64,000 nt of DNA, taken from positions 1,397,662-1,461,661 of the forward strand of contig NZ_FOAF01000001.1 of assembly GCF_900109575.1 (NCBI RefSeq), given 5' to 3'. Below, piece after piece: positions 9,704 through 17,904 of this stretch. Each line of letters opens with the position of its first letter. Position 1 is the stretch's first letter. This DNA comes from Olivibacter domesticus (GTDB lineage: Bacteria; Bacteroidota; Bacteroidia; Sphingobacteriales; Sphingobacteriaceae). The translations under genes were made by a program, and so were the position numbers. The notes beneath the pieces were generated by a model that saw nothing but the letters and a program-made list of their open reading frames with translations, was not told the origin of the DNA and did not search any database.

Positions 9704-10192
9704 TCAGGACGGTTCATTAGTTGATTTTATACCTTCTTCTTCATAAGAAACAAAAGGATCAAATTGCCTGCTGCAATAAGCAACCCCTAAAGCGAAAATA
9801 ATATGGGCTAATAATAGATGACCGGCAAAACGCATAAATGGAATGTGCGGAGGATTTGGATGAACACGAAAAAGGATTTTCCAAATCATAACGCCTGTGA
9901 TGCCTCCAATAACTCCCGTGACCAAGCCTTGTTTAGTAGCAGGAATCGTGTTCGTTTTCTTCCAGCATTGCTGGAACACCATCGTCATGACCACACCCAT
10001 GGCATAATGCATAGCCCAACCACTCATTCTAGGGAGCTTGTCTTTATGTGTATGAAACGCTCTTTTTACTATTTGAGCTAATACTTTGGGTTCTTTGAAG
10101 TTTTCACCTTTGGCATGCGAAACAACATAGCTAAAAATGGACATTAATGTTGTGCCGCTTATTGCTGGAATAATGACGGTCTTTGTAATCAT
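9704..10192 (-). CDS. Small multi-span membrane protein of unknown function
   Basis: I do not recognise a named family. The 162-residue protein has about four hydrophobic segments: near residues 5-25, 62-78 (GWAMHYAMGVVMTMVF), 92-110 (VTGVIGGITGVMIWKILF) and 122-142. A basic cytoplasmic loop (IVKRAFHTHKDKLPR) follows the first span. The His-rich motifs HYAMG and MRFAGHLLLAHIIF could bind a metal or heme, but that is speculation. It is followed on the same strand by nothing close, and preceded by the DUF4142 lipoprotein 25 bases upstream, so the two probably form one transcript. Confidence 0.75.
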   Translation of the reverse strand: MITKTVIIPAISGTTLMSIFSYVVSHAKGENFKEPKVLAQIVKRAFHTHKDKLPRMSGWAMHYAMGVVMTMVFQQCWKKTNTIPATKQGLVTGVIGGITGVMIWKILFRVHPNPPHIPFMRFAGHLLLAHIIFALGVAYCSRQFDPFVSYEEEGIKSTNEPS

Positions 10193-10217
10193 ACGTCGGA
10201 TTTTTTATGGTTAATTG

Positions 10218-10790
10218 CTATTGCCCACGTTTATTTATCAAGCCATTTGCAATTCTCAAATGGTTTCTGATAATCGGAATATTTTTATTGGCGAAGGCTT
10301 GAAGCTGCACATCTTTACCATGTGCCCCTGTCTGGTCGAATAAAGCGAGCGCTGTATTATGGTCGTTTATCATCATCTGTAGAAATGTACGGTCGAAATC
10401 CGATGACGAAACAGCTTTCAAGCTGTCTATTTTTTGTTGATGGATATCGTCTAGTTTTTCTGGAAAATGAATATCACGCTGCGCGACAACATCTTTTAAA
10501 TCTTTAGCTAATTGTTGGTGATGGGTTACCAGCAAGCTTCCGAAGTTTTGTATGGCTGTGTCCTTAGACATTTCTTTAGCCAACTTTCCAGTTGCTATTT
10601 CCACCATGCCTGACAAGGCAATAGCTTTTACAAAATTTTGATCTTCTATGGATAATTTCGCTGAATCAGCTTCCCTTTTCTGTTGGAGAGAGTCTTCACT
10701 ACTTAAAGGCTCCCCACTATTTTCATTTCGTTGTTGTTGATTACAAGCGATCATTATAAGGAGGACGGCGGCGACGAGCAAATTTTTCAT
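10218..10790 (-). CDS. DUF4142 lipoprotein
   Basis: This is an exported lipoprotein of 190 residues. The signal peptide ends in a lipobox (LIMIAC, Cys16) followed by a Gln/Asn/Ser-rich linker. The body is the four-helix DUF4142 fold, a ferritin-like bundle, with FVKAIALSGMVEIATGKLA at the start and MMINDHNTALALFDQ plus NIPIIRNHLRIAN near the end. DUF4142 proteins are common stress-associated envelope proteins in Bacteroidota and Proteobacteria; their biochemical role is unknown. It lies 25 bases upstream of the small membrane protein gene and likely shares its transcript. Confidence 0.88.
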   Translation of the reverse strand: MKNLLVAAVLLIMIACNQQQRNENSGEPLSSEDSLQQKREADSAKLSIEDQNFVKAIALSGMVEIATGKLAKEMSKDTAIQNFGSLLVTHHQQLAKDLKDVVAQRDIHFPEKLDDIHQQKIDSLKAVSSSDFDRTFLQMMINDHNTALALFDQTGAHGKDVQLQAFANKNIPIIRNHLRIANGLINKRGQ

Positions 10791-11249
10791 TTTCTTTCTA
10801 TTTTATAGTTAACATTTATAGGAAGCGAGATGTTTTCATTTCTTTAAATGACTAACCGATATCATGCCTAAAGAATCATCGGCCGCACACAAAACAAAAA
10901 TAAAGGAATTAACACTTTAGAAACACCTAATTAATCTAGCTCTATTAGCTTTGCAATGTTAATACGTCTTCTCACAATTAGGTTTATAATTAGTTAGCAT
11001 GACGCTCCGTTACTCCCCGTTTCGGAGCGTTCTTATATAAGGACCAAAAACTTGTATACCATAACCGGCACAACATTGATCAATAGTTTTTAATACCGTT
11101 CCTATCACCATAATTTCTCCCTTTTTCACAGTTCTCAAATTTCTATTATACAATCAATTGAATGCAAAATCTGCAATTTAGGATCAACCGTATATACCAT
11201 TAATGTTTGGACGTGATTTAGGCATAAAAAACAATTAAAACACAGTATT
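10791..11249. other. Intergenic region between DUF4142 and OmpA-like genes
   Basis: This 459-base AT-rich region lies between divergent genes and should carry promoters for both. The only structure I can support is the hairpin at 11002-11030. No coding frame with a start codon convinces me. Confidence 0.5.
11002..11030. repeat. Inverted repeat (hairpin), possible terminator relic
   Basis: ACGCTCCG at 11002-11009 is perfectly complementary to CGGAGCGT at 11023-11030 with a 13-base loop. The plus-strand side continues TCTTATAT rather than with a clean T-run, so it is only a weak terminator candidate. The sequence GCTCCGTTACT also appears near 1619-1629, outside any gene. Confidence 0.4.
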
Positions 11250-11708
11250 ATGGAAAGAACAGCAATTAATGTAGGTTTAGTCGCCTTATTTTGTGCGATA
11301 ACGACTTTCGCTTTCTCATTTGCGGATAGTAGGTCAACAAAAAATAAAGTGGTCCGACATCGTGTTGTTATAGCTCGAAAGACATTCAACAACATTGAAT
11401 TCGGTTTTGATAAGACCGTGATCTCTAAAAACTTTGAATCGGAGCTAGAAGAATTGGTTGCCGCAGTAAAAGAAGACGATTATATCATTAAACTCAGCGG
11501 GCATGCAGATTCAATAGGAGAATATGTTTACAACTGGAAGTTATCCAAATCACGCGCAGACAAGGTTAAAGATTTTCTGGTTAACAATGGTATCAATGCT
11601 TCCAAAATAGCTGCTACAGAATTTGGAGATACCAAGCCAATTGCCACAAACGCTACCGTGGAAGGCAGACAAAAAAACCGTCGGGTAGAGATAGAGATTA
11701 TTGATTAA
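11250..11708 (+). CDS. OmpA-family peptidoglycan-binding protein
   Basis: This short (152-residue) exported protein has a hydrophobic N-terminal segment (about residues 5-26) and an OmpA C-terminal domain. The domain starts with the beta strand FNNIEFGFDKTVI. It has the LSGHADSIGEYVYNWKLSKSRAD block, with the Asp and Arg that contact diaminopimelate, and ends in the usual GRQKNRRVEIEI. There is no barrel, so it anchors to peptidoglycan rather than forming a pore. The N-terminus could be a cleaved signal or a membrane anchor, as no lipobox is visible. It stands alone, divergent from the DUF4142 lipoprotein, and fits the envelope-stress character of this segment. Confidence 0.92.
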   Translation: MERTAINVGLVALFCAITTFAFSFADSRSTKNKVVRHRVVIARKTFNNIEFGFDKTVISKNFESELEELVAAVKEDDYIIKLSGHADSIGEYVYNWKLSKSRADKVKDFLVNNGINASKIAATEFGDTKPIATNATVEGRQKNRRVEIEIID

Positions 11709-11859
11709 AAATCGTATCTAATTGTTTATCTTCATGGTTCAAGGATAGGTTCTTTTTAATATATACGTATCTTTCGGCCATCAAGCAATGGTTTCGGGAT
11801 GGTACAGAGATTCCTCTTTCCATCCCAATTACCAGAGCAGGTTATGAGGGTCAAACCTG

Positions 11860-13395
11860 TTATTTGCTACGTTCATCTGCTAAAACAGCGGCTAGCTCTT
11901 TCACAACTTCCGGATGTTTTGCAGCCACATTATTCTTTTCGCCTATGTCTTTCGACAGGTCATATAACTGCGGGTTCGGTGCGTTTCCCAGTTCGGTATC
12001 TGTTAACTTAGCGTAAGCCCGTCCATTGCTGGGCTCAATATACTTCCAGTTACCCTTAATAACTCCCAAGCTCCCAGCATGTTCAATTAAGTGACTTCTA
12101 CCTTGTTTATCTTTTCCAAGAAAAGTGCCCCACAATGCTTGGCTATCAAAGGCTTCTCCTTTTGGTATCGGCTGTCCCAGCATATTTGAAATAGATGCAA
12201 GTAAATCGATTTGACAGATAAGCGCATCTGAAGTCGTACCCTTAGCAACGCCTGCCCCACTGACGATAAATGGCACACGAGTTCCCCCTTCGAAAATACT
12301 GTACTTCCCCCCTCTCAAAGATCCAGCTGGCATATGTCCGTTCCGTTGGGTAACGGCCCCATCTTGATAGCCATCATCCAATACCGGTCCATTGTCGCTG
12401 GAAAAAATAATAATAGTATTATCTGCTAAACCCAGTGCCTCCACTTGATCGATGATCTGCCCAACGGTCCAATCCAATTGCAAAATGGCATCCCCTCGAT
12501 AACCTAAACCGCTTTTTCCTTTAAATATTGTAGCGGGCATGCGAGGAACATGCGGTTCCGTAAGTGCAAAATAAAGGAAGAAAGGATTTTCCTTGTTCTT
12601 TTTAATATAATCCTGGGCAACCGACAGAAATGTGGTGGAAACCTCTTCGTCTACCCATCTCGTACGATAGCCGCCACTCATATAACCGATACGGCCGATA
12701 CCGTTTACGATGGTTTGGTTATGTCCGTGTTCGGGCGATGATTGCATCTTCAGTAATTCGGGGTGTTCTTTTCCTGTAGGATCATTGCCGACTATGTGCT
12801 GGTAATCTACTTCTATGGGGTCACCTTCTTCAAGCCCAAGCACTCGATGATTTTCCATAAATACCGTAGGTACACGATCGGCAGTAGCCGGAAATATAAA
12901 CGAATAATCGAACCCGACCTCATTGGGCCCAGGCTTTACATCCTTATTCCAATCTTTTTTCACCTGCGTACCTAAGCCTAAATGCCATTTGCCTACAACC
13001 GCAGTATGGTAACCAGCCTGTTTAAAAACTTTGGGCAAGCTAATCCGATCGGTAGGGATAATGAGTTTAGCATCTCCGGGAAGCACTCCCGTACCTTGCT
13101 GCCGCCAGGGATATATACCAGTCATCAAACCATATCGCGACGGGGTACAGGTAGCAGAGGTGGTGTGCGCGTTAGTAAAACGTATGCCACTGGCAGCCAG
13201 TCGATCTAGATTAGGCGTCTGTAATTTGCCAGCGCCATAAGCACTAACGTCCCCATAACCCAAATCATCTGCATATATATAAATAATATTTGGTTTGGAA
13301 GTATTTTGCTGTGCATGTCCGGTTACCGGAGCTAGCAGCAAAAAGCTTATTGAAGCTATTTTCAACCATGGTTTTAATGTATCTGATGTGTTCAT
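11860..13395 (-). CDS. Family S1 arylsulfatase (exported)
   Basis: This 511-residue periplasmic sulfatase has a signal peptide ending at GHAQ (about residue 29). The metal-binding ADD is at 42-44, and CTPSR with the formylglycine Cys83 follows (TTSATCTPSRYGLMTG). Further conserved blocks are GKWHLG, the FSSDNGPV metal site, and the GGTRVPFIVSGAG loop, all characteristic of arylsulfatase A/B-like enzymes, with a C-terminal small domain (LYDLSKDIGEKNNVA). It should hydrolyse a sulfate ester on a glycan or aryl compound; specificity is not readable. It faces the HAD phosphatase gene divergently across 555 bases, and differs from the SGSH-like sulfatase at 5.9 kb in architecture. It needs a maturating enzyme encoded elsewhere. 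Confidence 0.93.
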   Translation of the reverse strand: MNTSDTLKPWLKIASISFLLLAPVTGHAQQNTSKPNIIYIYADDLGYGDVSAYGAGKLQTPNLDRLAASGIRFTNAHTTSATCTPSRYGLMTGIYPWRQQGTGVLPGDAKLIIPTDRISLPKVFKQAGYHTAVVGKWHLGLGTQVKKDWNKDVKPGPNEVGFDYSFIFPATADRVPTVFMENHRVLGLEEGDPIEVDYQHIVGNDPTGKEHPELLKMQSSPEHGHNQTIVNGIGRIGYMSGGYRTRWVDEEVSTTFLSVAQDYIKKNKENPFFLYFALTEPHVPRMPATIFKGKSGLGYRGDAILQLDWTVGQIIDQVEALGLADNTIIIFSSDNGPVLDDGYQDGAVTQRNGHMPAGSLRGGKYSIFEGGTRVPFIVSGAGVAKGTTSDALICQIDLLASISNMLGQPIPKGEAFDSQALWGTFLGKDKQGRSHLIEHAGSLGVIKGNWKYIEPSNGRAYAKLTDTELGNAPNPQLYDLSKDIGEKNNVAAKHPEVVKELAAVLADERSK

Positions 13396-13853
13396 ATAGT
13401 TTAAACTCTTTAGGTATATATAAACTGGCAGTCTAGACAGACCTTCAACAAAATTAAGTTACAAACCTAAGAAAATAGAATGAACTTAATAGTCAACGGC
13501 AAACGCAACCGATTGCTCAAAAAATAATCAACCATGGATAATACAGCATAACCCAGTTTTGAGTAGACTAACGACTTAATAAAAATTTTCTTTTTATATG
13601 ACCACATCAAATATGATACAAAGCTATAAACCGTTTAGTATTTGTAAATTTTGTTGATTATATTTAATAAAAGCATAATATTAAAACCTTTTTGTTAGCA
13701 TTAGCTTAACAATCATCGGTTTAATTAGACACTATTTCATCGTTGTATTCAACAAATACCGAACTCATCTATAAAGTCAGTACAGTCAGATCACCATTGT
13801 TTCGCCAAACGTACCAAGGATACAAAAATTTAACACCTTAATAGTTCATTTTA
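13396..13853. other. Divergent promoter region, sulfatase / HAD phosphatase
   Basis: An AT-rich intergenic stretch with no supported gene. The sulfatase promoter (minus strand) should lie near its right-hand start, where a GTCTAGAC palindrome occurs at 13431-13438. The HAD promoter elements are listed separately just downstream. Confidence 0.5.
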
Positions 13854-13868
13854 TATAAACTTTGTTTA
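13854..13868 (+). promoter_or_regulatory. 15-bp motif TATAAACTTTGTTTA shared with the dehydrogenase promoter
   Basis: The 15-mer TATAAACTTTGTTTA lies 83-97 bases before the HAD start. The same 15-mer occurs on the minus strand at 32591-32605, 53-67 bases before the zinc dehydrogenase start. It overlaps the left edge of the putative -7 box. Both genes resemble families linked to phosphonate catabolism, so a shared operator is possible. A chance match is not excluded in AT-rich DNA. Confidence 0.4.
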
Positions 13869-13874
13869 TTTTTG
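13867..13874 (+). promoter_or_regulatory. Putative Bacteroidota -7 promoter box for the HAD gene
   Basis: TATTTTTG matches the TAnnTTTG consensus used by the primary sigma factor in Bacteroidota, 76 bases before the ATG at 13951. No clear -33 TTG is present at the expected spacing. Confidence 0.4.
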
Positions 13875-13950
13875 TTGAACGAATTCATCGATACGGGTTA
13901 TATGTCGTTCGTTTTGGATTCAGAAGTTTGTGATTTATTTCAATAATAGC

Positions 13951-14631
13951 ATGTCTAACAGGATAAAAATGGTCGTTTTTGATATGGCCGGAACCACCGT
14001 AAACGAAGATAATATTGTTTATAAAACCGTACGTAGCGCAATTAACGAAGCTGGGTTTAATTTAAACTTGGAACAAGTATTGGCAGAAGGAGCTGGCAAA
14101 GAAAAGCGGCAAGCCATCCGATCCATTCTGGCTGTTTATGCCAATATATACGATGAAGAATTGATCAATTCCATTTTCGAAAATTTTAAGCAACAACTAA
14201 AGGTAGCTTATGATCGAGAAGAGCTCTTACCCCAAAACAATGCAGAGAACCTTTTCCAGGCCTTAAAAGACAAAAACGTATTTGTTGTTCTGAATACAGG
14301 TTATGATAGAGCCACGGCTGAGTCCATCATTCACAAGTTGGGTTGGAAAGAGGGGGTGCAAATTGACGCCTTGGTAACGGCCAGTGATGTTTCTAAAAAT
14401 CGGCCTGATCCAGATATGATCCATTCTGCTATGAAACGTTTCCATATTTCGGATAGCCGTGAGGTAGCCAAGGTAGGTGATTCCACCATCGACATCGAAG
14501 AAGGTAAAAACGCAGGTTGTGGTTTGAGCATTGGTATTACGACAGGCGCACATACGGCGGATCAACTGCAATCGGCTCATCCGGATAAAATCATCCATGA
14601 TTTAACAGAATTATTGCCCTTGTTAGACTAA
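13951..14631 (+). CDS. HAD-family hydrolase, phosphonatase-like (PhnX-like)
   Basis: This cytoplasmic HAD phosphohydrolase resembles the PhnX-like branch. The nucleophile motif FDMAGTTV (Asp11) is at the start, followed by an alpha-helical cap. Motif II is LNTGYDRATAE, and the Lys and acidic residues of motifs III/IV lie in KNRPDPDMI and KVGDSTIDIEEGKNAG. The 'MAGTTV' wording is typical of phosphonoacetaldehyde hydrolase relatives. I chose the ATG at 13951 because MSNRIKMVVFD puts the nucleophile at the usual distance; an upstream ATG at 13930 adds seven residues. It may act on phosphonoacetaldehyde-like compounds or a simple phosphate ester. No aminotransferase (PhnW) partner is in the window, so the assignment to phosphonate use is inference. 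Confidence 0.82.
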   Translation: MSNRIKMVVFDMAGTTVNEDNIVYKTVRSAINEAGFNLNLEQVLAEGAGKEKRQAIRSILAVYANIYDEELINSIFENFKQQLKVAYDREELLPQNNAENLFQALKDKNVFVVLNTGYDRATAESIIHKLGWKEGVQIDALVTASDVSKNRPDPDMIHSAMKRFHISDSREVAKVGDSTIDIEEGKNAGCGLSIGITTGAHTADQLQSAHPDKIIHDLTELLPLLD

Positions 14632-14652
14632 TATAATTTGTCTGTTTTTCTT

Positions 14653-14693
14653 ATACTTTCAAAGAGGGCTAAAGTATGCACTCTTTATTTTTT
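14653..14693. terminator. Possible bidirectional terminator
   Basis: Two overlapping hairpins lie between the convergent HAD and glycosidase genes. One pairs ATACTTT (14653-14659) with AAAGTAT (14671-14677). The other pairs AAAGAG (14661-14666) with CTCTTT (14681-14686) and is followed by a run of seven T residues. The second fits a terminator for the HAD transcript. Confidence 0.5.
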
Positions 14694-14706
14694 TGCGCTT
14701 TAACAC

Positions 14707-16071
14707 CTATTGTTCCACTTCAACTGAGCTTGCCTCCACAGGCTCTTTTGCCGATATATTCGCACCTGTTTCTTTCGTGGCCCAAGCGTACATCATGGTA
14801 ATGGCCTTCGACAAGGTGCCTGCTGATCCCTTAAAACTTCCCGAACCACTCGGCACATTGCCCTGACCGTACCATTCGAAGAAACCTTTATTTTTAATCA
14901 CACGATCGATCATTGGACGGATTTCGCTATAGGCTTCAGTCGTGAAGTTGTTTAACACAAGTTGTTGAATCATACGGCCACCAAACCAGGTCCAATCACC
15001 ACCGTTTTGATACATATATGGATTTGACATATTACCATGAAAAAATCCCTTTGGGTAAGTCGGATATAATGTTAAACCAATGCTGGGCATACCCGATAGT
15101 TTTGCATTTTCGAGCATTTGTTTATTGACAATCGTTATCTCCTCATTCGACAAGAGCCCTGCCTCTATGGCTATTGCTGTTCCACCATGATAGTGAATTT
15201 TATTTTCATCAAAATCTTCAGGGATGGGGGATCCATTGGGATACACATGGGGTATAAATTTCTCATTTTTAGCATCCCACAGATGTTTTCTTACGTTCGC
15301 TTTTATCTCATCACGCAATACACACCATCTTCTGACATCTTCTTGGTTTTCAGTCATATCAATTAGATAATTTAAAGAAATGATCAACATGGCGTTGTCG
15401 TAAACATCAATGGCTTCGTGCGACAGCTCATTCCAATCACAACCAAAATCATCATAGGGCTGGACATCTCCCCAGTCGGCCGTCATAGCACCATAGAGCA
15501 ACCCATATTTTTTATTGTAACGTTCCCGCAGCAGATACCTAATCATTTGTTCCATTCTGGCGAGCACCGTTACCCCAGCCACTTCTTCCTTTAACAAATC
15601 GCGATCGCTTGTCTTTTTTACATATTTACCAACCAACTGAATAAGCGACGTTTCTTGGTCGGTTTCTACTGTATTTTTAAACCCAACATGATTTGGAGCT
15701 GCATCCGAATAGTAAGGTGTGTCGTCATGCCAGGTAAAGTCCTTTTTCAATACATAGCCATCTACCATCTCATCGTTTTTCTGTTGTAACGCAAAAAACA
15801 ACAGAATGGCGCCCCGCACTTCTTCTTTTGGCACTTCCTCTAAAGCAGTTTCAATAAAGGTATTCATATCACGTGCCCAAATTTGAGAATAACCACTCCC
15901 AGCGTTAAAACCTTCACGTATTAAGCTCCTAGCCATGCGATCTACTGTACGAAGGGAAGTATCGGCTAAAATAGTCTGCGCCAGCCCTTGCTTTTCCGGC
16001 TTCTTTTCTGACCCGCAGGAACACACCAATATGGTATTGAACATCAGGAGGTAAAATAGTTTTATTTTCAT
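14707..16071 (-). CDS. Six-hairpin (alpha/alpha)6 glycosidase-like lipoprotein
   Basis: This is a 454-residue lipoprotein (lipobox LVCSC, Cys19) whose body looks like an (alpha/alpha)6-barrel glycosidase. Supporting segments are SQIWARDMNTF near the start, the repeated acidic helices with TADWGDVQPYDDFGCDW, NAMLIISLNYLID, the glycine-rich YQNGGDWTWFGGRMIQQL block, and GFFEWYGQGNVPSGSGSFKGSAGTLSKAI at the end (pattern seen in GH15/GH63/GH100-like enzymes). The WARD and DWTW segments probably line the active site. I cannot assign a GH family with confidence. It is divergent from the membrane protein at 16.5 kb, and its upstream region contains two identical palindromic sites, which suggests that protein or a local regulator controls it. 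Confidence 0.75.
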   Translation of the reverse strand: MKIKLFYLLMFNTILVCSCGSEKKPEKQGLAQTILADTSLRTVDRMARSLIREGFNAGSGYSQIWARDMNTFIETALEEVPKEEVRGAILLFFALQQKNDEMVDGYVLKKDFTWHDDTPYYSDAAPNHVGFKNTVETDQETSLIQLVGKYVKKTSDRDLLKEEVAGVTVLARMEQMIRYLLRERYNKKYGLLYGAMTADWGDVQPYDDFGCDWNELSHEAIDVYDNAMLIISLNYLIDMTENQEDVRRWCVLRDEIKANVRKHLWDAKNEKFIPHVYPNGSPIPEDFDENKIHYHGGTAIAIEAGLLSNEEITIVNKQMLENAKLSGMPSIGLTLYPTYPKGFFHGNMSNPYMYQNGGDWTWFGGRMIQQLVLNNFTTEAYSEIRPMIDRVIKNKGFFEWYGQGNVPSGSGSFKGSAGTLSKAITMMYAWATKETGANISAKEPVEASSVEVEQ

Positions 16072-16117
16072 TTGTTTAATTTGGCTAAAAATAATCGGCT
16101 ACCAAATGTACCAATAA

Positions 16118-16134
16118 ATGTATATACATAGAAA
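16118..16134. promoter_or_regulatory. Palindromic operator candidate, copy 1
   Basis: The 17-mer ATGTATATACATAGAAA starts with a perfect 12-base palindrome (ATGTATATACAT). It lies 47 bases before the glycosidase start. An identical 17-mer occurs at 16267-16283, exactly 149 bases away, in the same divergent intergenic region. Confidence 0.55.
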
Positions 16135-16266
16135 GATAATATGAATTTTATAGGGCCTAAAAAAAGTAACAATTACATTAACACAAGTTAATTTATCATA
16201 ATAAATTGATTTACAACATAATATCAATAAATTTATCACTCAATATGAATATCTATTCAACAAGAC

Positions 16267-16283
16267 ATGTATATACATAGAAA
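16267..16283. promoter_or_regulatory. Palindromic operator candidate, copy 2
   Basis: This is the second exact copy of ATGTATATACATAGAAA. It sits just upstream of the putative -7 box TATTTTTG (16307-16314) for the membrane protein gene, a position suited to control of that promoter. Confidence 0.55.
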
Positions 16284-16462
16284 ACATCACAGCAATAATA
16301 TATTAGTATTTTTGGTTTAATTCCACAATGATGATAATTTGCATGCATTGCGAAAATGCCGTCCATTAGAAAGCCGATTACGATCGCATCTAAAAGTTCG
16401 GTTTGCAAAATTCACCCAACGTTCCTAATTTAGTTAACCTAAAATTCGCTATTTAAAACAAC

Positions 16463-17797
16463 ATGAATGAACAATATGGACAAACAGAAAAATTAGATTT
16501 TTTTAATTCATTAGATGCTTGTTGTCAACAGATAGCCTTGAAAGTTGGAAAAGAGGATATTTCAGTTTGGAAAAATAGCGATTACATCAAGTTGGGTGCT
16601 TTACTTTATCGCGAAACAAAAATAACAATTAGCGAAAATACATTGAAACGTATTTTTGGAAAACTAAAAACATCTACTCGTTATTATCCACAAAAAGCCA
16701 CACGGGATGCCCTAGCTCAGTTCATTGGTCATCGGGACTGGTATGAGTTTGAATTGTTGCAAAACAGCCAACTTGCACCTCCAAACACAAATCAACACAA
16801 AAAAAAACAGCACCTTACTCAGCCAAACAGCAAGAAAAAAAACAGGCTGGCATTTTACATCATAACTGGTGTCGCTGTGGTTAGTGCTATCACCTTTTTC
16901 GTTTTTTTCAAGAACCAGAACGAACTTGTTGGTGTACAATTGCTCTGTTTAAATCCGGAAGGAAAAACCCCACACTCCGCTATTTTTAAGTTGCAATCAG
17001 AGGATATCCTTGAAGCTGATCACCCTAATTTCTCAATAAGTTTTGATGATGGACGCTCCAAACGGACCTCTTTTAAAGACAGTCTCCTGAATCATTATTA
17101 TGATAATCCGGGCAGGTATTTTCCTGTATTATATCACCACGATAGACCTATCGATACCGCTATCGTTTATTTAAGAAGCAAAGGTTGGTCGGCTATTGCC
17201 TCCATGCAAGCTGATACGACAAGGGTATATCCAATTCTAAACAACAAGGTATTAGATCCTAATAGTCCAATGTTTTCCTTAATGGATGTTTACCGCGCCG
17301 GTGTTGACACGACAAAAACATTTTTTCTTGAATACGCCAATATCAAACCAAGCACCATCAAAGCCGACAATTTAGAATTCCATACCTATGTTGAAACCTC
17401 TGGTAATAGACCAGGTGTTCGCTGCTCTCAAGTGGACATTGTGATTTACGGCGAATATGGCTATCATTACTTCATAATTACTAAACCTGAATGTGTTGCT
17501 TGGTCGCGTTGCAAATTTTCCGATAATATTAGAGAAGGAGGTAAAGATGACTTACGGCAATTAGGACATGACCTCAGTAAAGGAGGATCCCTTAAATTAC
17601 GAATATTAAATAAAAATGTTCAATTATTTGTCAATGATACGCTTTCCATGAAAACCAGTTACCGTAAACCCATTGGTAACCTAATGGGTATTAAGATTAT
17701 TTTTGCTGGAGTGGGGCATTTTAGCGATCTCGATGTCATGGACTTGAAGACAAAGCAGCATTACTTAAGTGATAAAATAAACTTAATTTACAATTGA
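16463..17797 (+). CDS. Single-span membrane protein with putative regulatory N-terminus and lectin-like C-terminus
   Basis: I do not recognise a named family. The 444-residue chain has three visible parts. The N-terminal about 100 residues are helical and charged, with the block ISVWKNSDYIKLGALLYRE and TISENTLKRIFGKLKT, reminiscent of a helix-turn-helix ('SENTLKRIFG'). A Lys/Gln-rich linker precedes one membrane span at about 129-149. The C-terminal 290 residues are probably periplasmic, beta-rich, and end in a concanavalin-like pattern (LKLRILNKNVQLFVND). No signal peptide is visible, so the N-terminus should be cytoplasmic. That layout would suit a one-component sensor that binds ligand outside and DNA inside, controlling the divergent glycosidase through the palindromic pair. 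This is inference; it may instead be a structural membrane protein. Confidence 0.7.
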   Translation: MNEQYGQTEKLDFFNSLDACCQQIALKVGKEDISVWKNSDYIKLGALLYRETKITISENTLKRIFGKLKTSTRYYPQKATRDALAQFIGHRDWYEFELLQNSQLAPPNTNQHKKKQHLTQPNSKKKNRLAFYIITGVAVVSAITFFVFFKNQNELVGVQLLCLNPEGKTPHSAIFKLQSEDILEADHPNFSISFDDGRSKRTSFKDSLLNHYYDNPGRYFPVLYHHDRPIDTAIVYLRSKGWSAIASMQADTTRVYPILNNKVLDPNSPMFSLMDVYRAGVDTTKTFFLEYANIKPSTIKADNLEFHTYVETSGNRPGVRCSQVDIVIYGEYGYHYFIITKPECVAWSRCKFSDNIREGGKDDLRQLGHDLSKGGSLKLRILNKNVQLFVNDTLSMKTSYRKPIGNLMGIKIIFAGVGHFSDLDVMDLKTKQHYLSDKINLIYN

Positions 17798-17839
17798 TAA
17801 ACAAATAAAAAAATAATCGTACAAAAACTGACAGTATTA

Positions 17840-17847
17840 TATATTTG
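17840..17847 (+). promoter_or_regulatory. Putative -7 promoter box for the phosphodiesterase
   Basis: TATATTTG matches TAnnTTTG, 58 bases before the ATG at 17905. It is followed by GTAAACAAAATAC, whose reverse complement contains TTTGTTTAC, also found at the dehydrogenase promoter. Confidence 0.4.
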
Positions 17848-17904
17848 TAAACAAAATACATTAAATGTTTAGTATTACCTCACCAGTATACAATACCAGA
17901 AGTC

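Larger units (their letters stand above)
16072..16462. other. Divergent regulatory region, glycosidase / membrane protein
   Basis: A 391-base AT-rich region without genes. It holds the two identical palindromic sites and a -7-like box TATTTTTG at 16307-16314 facing the membrane protein gene. Further A/T inverted segments occur around 16199-16240 but are too simple to interpret. Confidence 0.6.

Noticed and set aside
13431-13438. GTCTAGAC palindrome before the sulfatase
   Set aside because: Eight bases, single copy, with no further symmetric context; not enough for an operator call.
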